Source: Colias croceus (lineage: Eukaryota; Arthropoda; Insecta; Lepidoptera; Pieridae). Taken from it: a stretch of DNA of 64,000 nt. Each line of letters opens with the position of its first letter. The first letter of the stretch is position 1. The notes under the pieces were generated by a model, which saw only the letters and a program-made list of their open reading frames with translations, did not search any database and had not been told where the DNA came from. The stretch spans positions 1,495,501 through 1,559,500 of the forward strand of contig NC_059540.1 in the NCBI RefSeq assembly GCF_905220415.1, in the 5' to 3' direction. This document shows positions 39,691-50,500 of the stretch, piece after piece. Made by a program: the position numbers and the translations under genes.

Positions 39691-39870
39691 TTAAGGCTAT
39701 TCAAACCAGATCGGTATCCGCTACCGCCGTGGCTAGCGGTATCCCGATGGGTACGCGATAAAATCTCTCATGTAGTATATAATAGAGACTCTAATCGCGT
39801 ACCGATCGTTATACTGAATACTGATACGCACGGCGGTATCTGATACCGCTCTGGTTTGAATAGGCCTTAA
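39691..39870. mobile_element. piggyBac-like MITE with TTAA target duplication
   Basis: TTAA at 39691-39694 and 39867-39870 bracket inverted repeats: GGCTATTCAAACCAGATCGG at the left, and CGCTCTGGTTTGAATAGGCC at the right, extending inwards through GGTATC...GATACC. The TTAA duplication is the mark of piggyBac-superfamily insertion. Confidence 0.8.
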
Positions 39871-40336
39871 GGTATAAAGGAAAAGATTTTTGATCTCTAC
39901 TATCCATGTTAAACTTACTTGGTTCTTTGTTCTTTACAATTTCATTTGTTCTATTTTATATATTAATGTGTTAATACAGTATTCGATACATTGAATATAT
40001 ATCATACCAATATTTCGCTGTGTTAAGATTTGTCCATTGTTTATTAGAACAGTTTATACTATGGCTTTCCAGATTATTTGACAAAATATAATAGACAATA
40101 TAAGTTTCTTGAAGAGAAACCTAAGTATGTCTATAATACCTTCTGCTTTAAAAATTTTAGAGGAATGAGAAATATTCAAGTGTATCGAATAATGTAGACT
40201 AAGACTTGTTTATATGAATTGAAGGGTCGCAATATTGATATTTAAATGCCGAGTCATCTTTTATAGAAAATCAACCTATTTTTTGGTCCTATCGTTACAA
40301 TTTGTATTTGGTACTTTACTTTATACCCTTTAATCT

Positions 40337-40502
40337 ACTATATAAAAATAAGTCGGGTTTTCCTTCCTGACGCTATAACTCCAGAATGCACGAACCGATT
40401 TCCACGGTTTTGCATACATTGGAAAGGTCTCGGGCTCCGTGAGGTTTATAGCAAAGAAAAGGTGTCTCTGGTGGCGAAACGGAGTTCTCCCGGTTTGCTA
40501 GA
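40337..40502 (+). repeat. Interspersed repeat, family H
   Basis: Inverted copy of 16293-16466: TATATAAAAATAAGTCGGGT at the left and TTCTCCCGGTTTGCTAG at the right, with CCTGACGCTATAACTCCAGA inside. It has the CTAG 3' end shared by the other families. Confidence 0.7.
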
Positions 40503-42311
40503 ACCCTTTAAAAGTTTTGATTGTGGCTGCTCAATTCAGAGTTTATCATTTTTTTTTTTCAAATATCACAATGAAAGCTAACATTTAATTATAATGTTCA
40601 TTTTCTACCCAATTCCGTGTAAAATAATTTCAAATGATTATGTTTAACAATTATTACGAGATTATAATATAATAAGATTATTTTAATTACCTAAGTGTTC
40701 AAAAATAAATGTGGTCATATTCATTATGGTGTGTTTTCATTTTTTAACCTTATTACCTACTTAGTTAGGTGGCACGAGTGGCGACTTTCGTACTTACCTT
40801 ACCTCAAAAGGAAAATCCAAAAAGGGTTTCTTTGTCAGTCTATATCGTTTGTTACGATTATATTTATTAATATTTGTATAATTATTATTAATATGTGTGG
40901 CCCAAATTTCATGAAAATCGGTTCAGTAGTTTTTACGCGAAGGAGTAACAAATAAACCTAATATAAACTTTCCCATTTATAATGTTAGTAGAATGTCCAC
41001 GGATATACGCGTCGTAGGAAACCTAGGCTGTGTTACTCAGTATCTACTAAATAAAACCTGAAAATTAAAAAAAAAAAACCACCTCACGTAATTTATGTAC
41101 AAAGGAATAAGGAGTAGGTACAATGAAAAACAGAAGTGTGTTTAAACTTTTATTAAAATAGAAGATAGCTATTACAATTAAATCTCATGTAAAGCTAATA
41201 GGTATTTATATATTAATTCATATATTTACATAGGCGACTCTATATTACAATTTTATATTTATTCTATACGCTAAGTACAAGAATATTCATAAATAATAAG
41301 AGACGTAATTTTATAAGCTTTAGTATTTTTCCAGTAACTAGATACTACATGATATTATATTATGTAGAGACGATTACGTAATCATAACAAAACAACGCCA
41401 AAAATAAAGAACATCCGTGGGAGTTGGTTAATGATACCTAATTACACTAAAATTGTAATTAAAGTTATTTATTTGTTACACTGAATAAGATTGTTTCCGT
41501 TTGCCATTTAAGGTGAAAAACGCAACATAATACGTTAGGTATACTTATGTAATTTAATAAACGTAGTACCTACCTACATAGTGACAAAAGCAAGTAGGTA
41601 GGTAATCCTAAAACAAATAGATACTAGTTTACTTCATGAGCTCTGGTATTTTCCTTTGTTTTCCATTTATAAAAATAAGATAATGATTTCCGCCCGCTAT
41701 CTATCCCGTTTGAACGCCCGTTTTCGCGCCAAATCCACATTAACAGTTCACACATGCAAATTTCCATCCCCATGTAACTACCAACCTACCTGCCGTGTGT
41801 GGTCAGTGTGGATTCGTTGGTAATAAAGCATTATCATACAACGCATACACACATACTTACCTACGCACGTAAGGAGTAGGTATGCACATAAACTGACAGA
41901 AAATGTGCAGAAAATTACTTTAGCTGCAACTAATGGATTTCGGCTTTTTGTATGCTGACTTGGGTAACAATTAGGTGTTTTTCCATGTAATGAAGCTTAG
42001 AAACGCATAATTACGAAATTATGTCTTAATTTCAAAATTACCATAACAACGACGAACATATTGTATGGAGTTTGTATTGTTAAAGTTGCTGCGTAGTTAC
42101 AAAGTATTACACAAGGACATTTTAACTATAGAAATAATTTGGATCTAAGAATTTTCCACATCGTTAAATTTTAGAAGAAGCTTCCTATTTGCTTTTGTCT
42201 TCTCGTTTAAAAATATCCGAATTCTATACGATAAGAACTTGCAGTAAGTTAATAAGTACTTATGTAACTATTTTTAGCTAAAATTAAAACAGTGTAACGT
42301 AAACAATCTTA

Positions 42312-42477
42312 TAATATATATAAAAATCTCGTGTCACAATGTTTGTCCTCAATGGACTCCTAAACCACTTAACCGATTATAATAAAATTCGCACACCATG
42401 TGCAGTTCGATCCAACTTGAGAGATAGGATAGTTTAAACATGTAGGTACCACGGGCGAAGCCGGGGCGGACCACTAG
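42312..42477 (+). repeat. CTAGT-tailed repeat, family B
   Basis: A complete copy from TATATATAAAAATCTCGTGT to the tail CACGGGCGAAGCCGGGGCGG followed by ACCACTAG. Confidence 0.8.
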
Positions 42478-43013
42478 TAGACAATATATTTTAGAACATA
42501 AACAGCATAACATTTCGATCTTGTATTTATTTAGGTAGTTAGTACATGAGGGTCCGAACCCTTCCTACATAGCCCGACCCTTCTAGACAGTACATATCAC
42601 TATGCGGGCTAGGTATGAATATACTGTCGTAACCTAAGCTACATATATTTGGCTTTCATAATTTTTTGGTATATAAAAACTATCGATCCTGTTTTATAAA
42701 ATATTCTAGAAAAATTACCCTTTAGCCACTCGATTTTTCTAATGACAATTATTAATTTTCTTGGGAAATATTCAAAGATTTTTTTATTGTAAAAAAGTGT
42801 CGAATCTCTCATTTGAGATCGCTCAGTTCCCAGGAACGGCCCAGACACGCGACGTCTACGAGGCGTTTACGAGGCGTACAGTAAACCCAGATGTATTGAT
42901 TTCTAGGATATTGTGATATGCCGCAGTCTATGCTCCAATAGACGATAGCGAATCGCGCCAACATGGCTAGGCGTGGCTAGGCCGTAACAAAATTGTTCAT
43001 TTCACGCACATTT

Positions 43014-45656
43014 TCACGAACACTTCCAAATGCATATCGCTTGATTTCCTCCAAAATACATGTAGCAAATGGTCGTACATTCATATGTTATCTCGAAGCC
43101 GTAGCTTTCGCCGACCACGACGTGGAAGGCAGGTCCGAACTTTTTGTCCATTGACTCCTTGACCATTCGCGCTGCTAGCTCGTTATTTTGAGAGAACTTT
43201 TCGCAGGCGGTGACTGAGAGCTCCATCGCTTCCGTACGCATCTCTTCAGACATGTCGGAATGCTGTTGATATAAAAATGATTACTTAGTAATTAATGTAG
43301 AGGTAAAATACTATATAAAAGTATTAGAAAATAAGTGGCAGGCAAACATTGAGGCAAATCGTTGATCATACCTACTGACTAAAGTCATCTTTTTACACGC
43401 TTTATATTAGCTTCACCTGTATGTTTGTATGTTTGTAACCGACTTCTTTGGGCGCGATTTTGACCCACTTTAAACGGCCAGATTTCGTTCAAACTTTGTA
43501 GATTTATTGAGGACCGATGACAAATACACTAATTTGATAAAATTTTCTATTTTTTAGTTCGGTTTTCGTAAAAAGCGTGTTTTTTAGTTTTTTTAAACTA
43601 AGTATTATTATTTAGTACATTAATTTGCAAATTCAGGTACCTACAAGTCTTGGGAAAACCGATTTAAACATAGTCGAAAATAGTTTTCCAAAAATCCATA
43701 GCAACATATAGTTATATATTTTTTAATCGGTCTACCTATATTACTCAGAGATGTTTGTATTGTTAAAGATTTCGATAGTGAAAGCGCCCTATCACGATGA
43801 ATGACGGCACGTGGAGTCCACCTGCCAAAACAAACACTTGAACCGATTCTTAGTTCACAAATGTTATGCATCACGGAAGTGCTCTGTGTACCTTTACTTA
43901 TGTTCAAACAATAGTGAAAAATAGAAATGCAGATAGGTAGGTAAATAAATATAGAAAGAGTTTTTGACATAAATATACTTTTGTGTAAGTAAAATTTTTA
44001 TTCTTATGCGTTTATATCAATGAAGTGGTTACTAGCTCTACTATACAGGGTTAGTTTTCAATGACCGGCCAAATTTTCAGAAATGGTTTAGAATCGATAA
44101 CATTTTCGATCTAATGAAAAAAAAAACGTTTTTTTAATTAGATTTCATTCCTGTCCGCCACTAAAAAGCGAACGTGTGGACATTACAAAAGCACAATTCA
44201 GTTCAACAACCTAGATAGGTAGAAGTTAGCACACACATAAATTTGGCGATGCGCGCACGCACACAAGTGCATTGATTATCGCGTGTTTACGATTTAGGAA
44301 ATTTTTAAGACATTTTCAAATGAATGCTATTTTTTTTTTTTATTCGACAATAATATTTCAAATGTACCTTTGGTTTAATAATATCTAGATCTTAATTTTA
44401 AATTTTGGCTGGTCATTGAAAACTAACCCTATATTATGAAAGATTACCATACAATGTTTAAATTAGTATTAGGAATATGATCTGATTTCATAAAATATTT
44501 TTTGTTTCGTCATCAATTTTTTTAGGTAATTAGGTATAACTAGATATTAAAGAGAAAATTAACGTTCTAAACTCATAGAGCTGATTCTGCAAACATTCCA
44601 ACAAAATGAAAAACACTTTTCCTCTCACAGCCAGCTGCGACCGGAAACCTTAGAAGCCAGTAACACGACACGTCACGGCTTGCGGCCCCGTGATGGACGG
44701 ACGAGCGCCATCGAGACGAGGGATCGCGTTACCGGACTTTGATTCAACTTTTGTATTATTAGCTTTTATATAATAAATTAGAAAAAATAATAATATGTAT
44801 AAACTATTGGTGTACCAGGAAAAAGAGTATAGACGTTTGGACTGGATAATCGAGTGATGCCTCATGCCACCAGTCTAGGGGTCTCGAGCAAAATTGTAGA
44901 GCCTATACGCTCTCCTAGTTCAAATGTTTTTTTTTTTTTAAATTCATCAACGCTGAAAATATATATACGGGCAGGATTTTATTTATAATATATAATATAA
45001 ATAAAATCCTGCCCGTATATAATATATAGGTAATATTTTATGCTATTTATATATAATATTGTATGCTATTTATAATTCCCGCGTTTTTCTGAGAATCGTC
45101 TCGATAGGAGGGTAGTATTTCTTTGTAGAGCTTATTTTAAAAATGCTTATCTAAGGTAAATATTTAGAGCACGAAACCCTTAATGATCTAAGGGTAAGGT
45201 AAGTAAGGGTCCTCGGATGTAACCGCGCGGCATAAATAATATTAAACATTTTTGCTTATGGATATGTTATGTTTAATCTTATGGTTTTGCTTAGATATTT
45301 TATTATTACTCACTTTCTCAAAAAATGCCAGTTTTAGTTTCTACTTTTAACTAACGATAAATGATAGATAGAAATCTTGATAATATTACGATGTTATGGC
45401 TCCTATGGCTTATCTATATTTATTTGATCGTTAATTAATTTAAAAATTAAATGTACGAAGAATCTCAAGTACTACGGGTTACTTAATTTCAATTTATATT
45501 TATTCCAAAATATTCATAGATATCCTTGAATAAAAAAAAATATCCTGAATTATGATTTTAAAAATTAACAATACCAACCCTTATCAACGGATAAGTGTGT
45601 ATAACTTTCTCCCCAGCAGCGGCCCCTCCAGTGGCTGCAGCTCCTTCCTCAGCCAT
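43014..45656 (-). CDS. Dnal4: Axonemal dynein light chain 4 (DNAL4), complete
   Basis: Two exons, 45656-45579 and 43262-43014, joined in phase 0 (CCGTTGATAAGG|GTTGGT donor; CAACAG|CATTCC acceptor) into 108 residues. Exon 1 gives an Ala/Gly-rich start followed by EKVIHTYPLIR. Exon 2 gives HSDMSEEMRTEAMELSVTAC, then the LC8-type fold with MDKKFGPAFHVVVGESYGFE and a YFGG...CIWKCS end. It matches DNAL4, an LC8-family light chain of outer-arm dynein used in motile cilia and sperm tails; the human protein has about 105 residues. In insects such genes are usually testis and chordotonal-neuron specific. The 2.3-kb intron holds a TA-flanked MITE and a perfect hairpin. The reading frame from 43253 alone lacks the first exon. 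Confidence 0.93.
44046..44431. mobile_element. MITE, 386 bp, in the Dnal4 intron
   Basis: Left end CAGGGTTAGTTTTCAATGAC, right end GGTCATTGAAAACTAACCCT, flanked by TA (44044-44045, 44432-44433). The inner parts GGCCAAATTTT / AAATTTTGGCTGG continue the repeat. Non-coding, Tc1/mariner-like. Confidence 0.75.
44962..45021. repeat. Perfect 26-bp inverted repeat (hairpin)
   Basis: The arms 44962-44987 and 44996-45021 are perfect inverses (core ACGGGCAGGATTTTATTTAT) around an 8-base AT loop, within the Dnal4 intron. Confidence 0.85.
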
Positions 45657-45757
45657 AGCACAACACTGCACTCCAATTAAAAATAATAATCACGATTCAA
45701 AATAATCTATATAGCAACAGACGTGTGCTGCAGGCTGCGTCTCCCCGCTGTTTACCC

Positions 45758-45771
45758 GTCACCTAGGCAAC
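45758..45771 (-). promoter_or_regulatory. X-box (RFX binding site) of Dnal4
   Basis: GTCACCTAGGCAAC, read on the minus strand as GTTGCCTAGGTGAC, fits the RFX X-box pattern GTNRCC-NN-RGYAAC with both half-sites. It lies 102 bp upstream of the Dnal4 ATG in a GC-rich promoter. RFX factors activate cilium genes through this motif in animals. Confidence 0.7.
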
Positions 45772-46028
45772 GCGAGCCGAGAGGGAAACGATTGATTTTT
45801 CTCAGTTCAAATTTGAATGCAAGTAGGTTTTCGTTATTGCCAAGGTCACGCGTGGGATGTTTGTACTAAAAATGTGACTAAAATGCTGTAATGTGGCCGT
45901 AATCGTCTTGCACAAGGCTACTCAAAATTGTTATTATATTGTTATTAGTAGTTAGTAAGTACTATTTTGGAATAAGCATTTGATTTGATATTCCATGTTC
46001 ATAGTACATACATTTATTCTTTTTACTA

Positions 46029-46488
46029 GCTTCCGCCCGCGACTCCGTCCGCGCGGATGTCGGTCTTTGCGTGGATGGTTTATTTCTCCATTTTGAGTAA
46101 CACGGACAATGACATCTTATAAATATCTATTGGACCCAAATACGGCTAGGTCTATAATAATACGCAACGTGTGTTCGCGGTACCTACTACAGAACAACGT
46201 CTATGGATAACTGAAAAATTGAGATTAATTTTTTTTCTACGTATTTTTCCAGGATAAAAAGTATCCTATTTTACGCCCAGGATAATAAGGTATAATTATA
46301 CCAAGTTTCATCGAAATCGAACCGGTAGTTTTCACGTGATGTCTTCACATACAGACAGACAGACAAAAATTTTTTTAATCACATATTTGGGTTTGGTATC
46401 GATCCAGTAACACCCCCTGCTAGTTATTTTTTCAATATTTTCAATGTACAGAATTGACCCTTCTACAGATTTATTATATGTATAGATA
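46029..46488. repeat. CTAG-type repeat, family F
   Basis: The block from AGCTTCCGCCCGCGACTCCG to TTGACCCTTCTACAGATTTA is repeated in the same orientation at 60183-60650, including the flanking TTTTTCAATATTTTCAATGT. It has a GACA microsatellite (CAGACAGACAGAC). Confidence 0.75.
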
Positions 46489-46544
46489 CTAAAAGGCACT
46501 TTACCGCCTTTGTGTTATATCTATCCTATCCTACTCCAGTACTC

Positions 46545-46746
46545 CTACTAATATTACCTATAATTAATGCGAAAGTTTGTGAGGATGGATGTGTAGGTTT
46601 GTTACTCTTTCACGTAAATACTATTGAACCGATTACAATGAAATTAAGCACACATATATAACTTCGATTAACACATAGGGTAGGTTTTAGGAACTATGCG
46701 GGTTTTTCTTTGAAAAGGCGGGCGAAGCCGCTGTCGGAAAGCTAGT
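46545..46746 (+). repeat. CTAGT-tailed repeat, family G (intact copy)
   Basis: It runs from CTACTAATATTACC and GCGAAAGTTTGTGAGGATGG to a CGGGCGAAGCCGCTGTCGGA tail ending AAAGCTAGT. It serves as the empty-site reference for the split copy at 14250-15549. Confidence 0.75.
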
Positions 46747-46747
46747 A

Positions 46748-46985
46748 CTTCTATACTAATATTATAAAGCTGAATAGTTTGTTTGTTTAAACGCGCTAAT
46801 TTCAGGAACTACTGGAGTACTATTATATAATATTCTGTGCTACTGGTCCGATTTGAAAAATTCTTTTGGTGTTAGATAGCCCATTCATTGAGGAAGGCTA
46901 TAAGTTAAGCTATAAGGCTGTATATCAGCACGCTATAACCAAAAGGAACGGAGCCCACGCGGGTGAAACCGACGAGCGCAGCTAG
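46748..46985 (+). repeat. Family C (Lep1-like) repeat with a small internal duplication
   Basis: TTCTATACTAATATTATAAA start, GACGAGCGCAGCTAG end. About 40 bp around GGAACTACTGGAGTACTATT is an extra insertion compared with the other copies. It directly abuts the family G repeat. Confidence 0.7.
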
Positions 46986-47108
46986 TTATCTTATATAATG
47001 TCATTTTAGTTTTCTGTAAGGAAAATCCAGAAAACAAAATTTGAAAATAGTTAAGGCGGTCAACCGTCCCGCATTCTGCTGCGGTATATAAGTAAATTAC
47101 CTAAGTAT

Positions 47109-47156
47109 ATTATGACTGAAGTATGTAAAGTATGTAAAGAATACTTCAGTCATAAT
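47109..47156. repeat. 16-bp perfect hairpin
   Basis: ATTATGACTGAAGTAT (47109-47124) and its exact inverse (47141-47156) around a 16-base loop made of a repeated GTATGTAAA motif. Probably a MITE remnant. Confidence 0.7.
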
Positions 47157-47579
47157 TCATAATAATATATAAAATCGCTCGCATCACTATGTTCGTAACC
47201 GTACTCCCGAAACGGCTGGATCGATTTTCATGAAATTTTGTGTGCATATTGGCATGGACCAATATAATCTAGAACAGCGTTTGCCTGAGTAGCTAGGATA
47301 TAATAATTGTTAAGTAATACCCTGTTTTTATCTAAATCTCTTCATCTTAGCACTACATTATAAAGAGGGTACCTACCTAGGTAAAAGAGGTAGCTTAAAA
47401 GCGATCATAGATTAAAAAGCACCCATGTCATTATCAGCTGAGTGTCAGCTGTCAACTGTCAAATTTACATCACTCAAAAGTCAAAACAAAATTTTGAGTT
47501 GTTATTCATGTGCAACAAATAAGTTTTCCTGCAATTATATATTACAAGAAATAAGCAGAAATAATAGTTATTGAGAAAA

Positions 47580-50500
47580 ATGGCTTCACGGTTTAGTGGT
47601 GCGTTACAGTTAACAGATTTGGATGATTTCATAACTCCATCACAGGTAACCTTAAAAATAAGTTTATATCGAATTCTTCGTCTATTTGTTGCAATAACTT
47701 AAATAAATTATAAGTAACCGAAAGACTCCTTTACAAATATTTATGTATCCATTGATATAAATTATAAAACATGAAAAAGCAAACAAAAATATTCCTGTTG
47801 AACATAACAAATAACAATACATACATATTACGCAGTTAACTGTAATATTCCGTCAGATATTGTGTCATAAGTTGTTAAATATTATGTAAAAATATAATCG
47901 CAATTTAGTTACACATTAAGTATAACAATTTTCAGTAAAGTCGAGTTTTTATCAAAAAAAATTTACAGGAATGCATAAAACCAGTTAAGATAGAAAAAAC
48001 AAAGAGTAAAACTGGCGCGAAAATTAAAATCGGTGAAGATGGTTACTTCGATCTGTCGAGTGGTAAGGAACAGAAGCTACAGAAAGTGGAAATCACACTT
48101 GCTGACTGTTTGGCTTGCAGTGGATGTATCACCTCAGCCGAGAGTGTATTGGTAACCAAACAGAGTCAGGAAGAGCTGTTAAGGTAACTGAGTATTTAAT
48201 CATTGTGTAAAATATCTCTTCAATTATAAGTGATGATTTTTCTTTTTATAACTCACTAGCTTACCGCCCGTGGCTTCGCCCGCTTTGTCTAAAACCTAAT
48301 AAATTATACCTTACCTTCTACCTTCCTCTTTAATTACTCTATCTATTAAAAAAAACTGCATCAAAATCCGTTGCATAGTTTTAAAGATTTATGGATACAA
48401 AAGGACATAGGGACAGAGAAAACGACTTTGTTTTATACTATGTAGTGATAGTCAGCAAAGGAGGTAGTATGTTGCCAGATGGTCAGCTTTACCACTGCTC
48501 ATGGTCATGTTGCAGATGTATAAGGATATTTGCAAAATTAACCCATTGAGCCCTGAGCGGCCCGATCCGTCCACAACACAATAGATTTTCTATTGTGTCT
48601 GTGATTCCGGGGCCTGAGTTATTAAATCTAAATTCATGATCATAAAAATAATGTAATTTATACAATTCTTTTCAATTCTATCCAGGGTATTATCAGAGAG
48701 GAGGTACACAGATTCAAAAGGAAACACAAGAGATGTCAGCCTGATTGTGGTGTCCATATCTCCACAGCCCACACTGTCCCTCGCAGCCAGATATAAGCTC
48801 ACTCCAGAAGAAGCTACCAGTAAATTGGCAGGTAAAATATGTATAGTTATACTCGATACTAATAATATTATAACTGTGAAAGTAACTCTGTCTGTCTGTC
48901 TGTTACTCAATCACGCCTAAACTACTGAACCAATTTTCATGAAATTTGGTATGGAGATATTTTGATACCCGAAAAAGGACATAGGCTACTTTTTATCCCG
49001 GGAAAATGACGCAATTCCGGAAATCCCACGGGAACGGGAACTATGCGGGTATTTCTTTGACTGCGCGGGCGAAGCCGCGGGCGGAAACCTAGTATGCTAT
49101 AAGTAACATTAAATATAAGCTTACTGCAATTATTTATGATAGATTTTTCTTGTATACACATAATATGTTATTAAATTGTTTTGAATTAAAGTATTTTTTT
49201 GTAGTAAAAAACTAGAAAAATAAAACCAATGATATTTTTTTTCAAGTTGGCATTACTTTCTTTTAACATGAAATAATACACAAAAATAATATGTATATGC
49301 CTTTATCATATCTTATTATTAATTCTTTATAAAAATTTCGTAATTTTCGTAAAAATCGTATTTTTTAATATTTTTCTTTTACAGGGTATTTTAAAAAGCT
49401 AGGCGCAGACTTAGTGCTAGATATGACAGTAGCTGAAGATCTATCTTTACTGGAGGCTCGACAAGAATTCCTTGAAAGGTACCACAACCAGCAAAATGAC
49501 CCAAGTGGCAAATATTTACCCATGCTTGCCAGTTCTTGTCCAGGTATGTGCCCTTTTATTTACAAAACCATATAAATTCAAATTCAAAATTACATTTATT
49601 TGCAAGAATGCAGTTACAAATATAGGTAAATGCATTTATATCAATGTAAATTCCTTTTTTTTAATGGATTTATAATATGTGCACAATATTAGCTTTTGAA
49701 ATAAGAAATTAATCATTTGTATTTTTTTAAATTTGTTTGAAATCAGTTACTAAAATTTTAATTTAAACAGAAATAAAAAGGAAGCTACATAATTTTTTCC
49801 GCTATACAAACTGGATATAAAAAAAAAATAACATTACGAAAAGTCAATTATGAGGTGGGATTTGAAGGTCTCATTTGCCTTCAAATAGCGATGCCTACAT
49901 CCCCAAGCCACATTATGCTTTGAATTAATAAATCGTATTAAAATAAGAATAAACAAATGAAAAATCTGGGGGCACGGCAGTGCCCCCGCCAAGTCGAGCA
50001 AAAAAAAAGCGGCACGGCCGTACCATCCTTTTCTCGAAGCAATTCGGGCCTTTTTCGACCCCCTATAATTCGGTTGTGGATAAAGCAAGAAACCTGAATC
50101 TTCAGTAACTAATCCGGCATTGTATAAACACGTAATATTTAAAATTTCAGTCAATTTGAACCAGTAGTTTAAGAATGACAACTTGTTAAAGTTTCTAAAT
50201 TTTGTCACTCACTGACTCACCGATCATCAAAAGTCCAAGGCACTTCTAGCAGACTTAGAAGCTTCATATTTGGAATACATATAGAGTTTAGTGTCTTAAT
50301 CATGGGAAAACTTAAATATTTTGTAATTTCGGTCCAGTTTTCCAAATACACTAACTGCATCAATAACTTTGTAATCCCATATAAATATATGGGATTACAA
50401 AGTTATTTATGCAGTTGGTGGTTGGTGGTGGTTATAAATTTAATAGGTGTAGATAGGTATACCTACCATATGAGGCAAGGGAGGGGGTATAGGGTGGGTA

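Larger units (their letters stand above)
35486..43013. other. Gene-free spacer between Git and Dnal4
   Basis: I recognise no gene here. Contents: a LINE remnant (36230-36900), MITEs at 37678-37898, 39126-39290 and 39691-39870, and CTAGT-type repeats at 40337-40502 and 42312-42477. The remainder is AT-rich DNA without long reading frames. Confidence 0.55.
45657..47579. other. Divergent spacer between Dnal4 and CIAO3
   Basis: It contains the Dnal4 promoter with an X-box, CTAGT-type repeats of families F (46029-46488), G (46545-46746) and C (46748-46985) packed end to end, a 16-bp hairpin at 47109-47156, and the CIAO3 promoter (about 47400-47579). No further gene was seen. Confidence 0.6.

Noticed and set aside
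43014..43253. Reading the dynein light chain as a single-exon 79-residue LC8 protein
   Set aside because: A good acceptor lies 9 bp upstream of that ATG, and an exon at 45579-45656 supplies the conserved DNAL4 N-terminus in phase.
44650..44865. 71-codon minus-strand ORF in the Dnal4 intron
   Set aside because: Composition and the CGATCCCTCGTCTCGATGGC-type sequence look like repeat DNA; no conserved motif.
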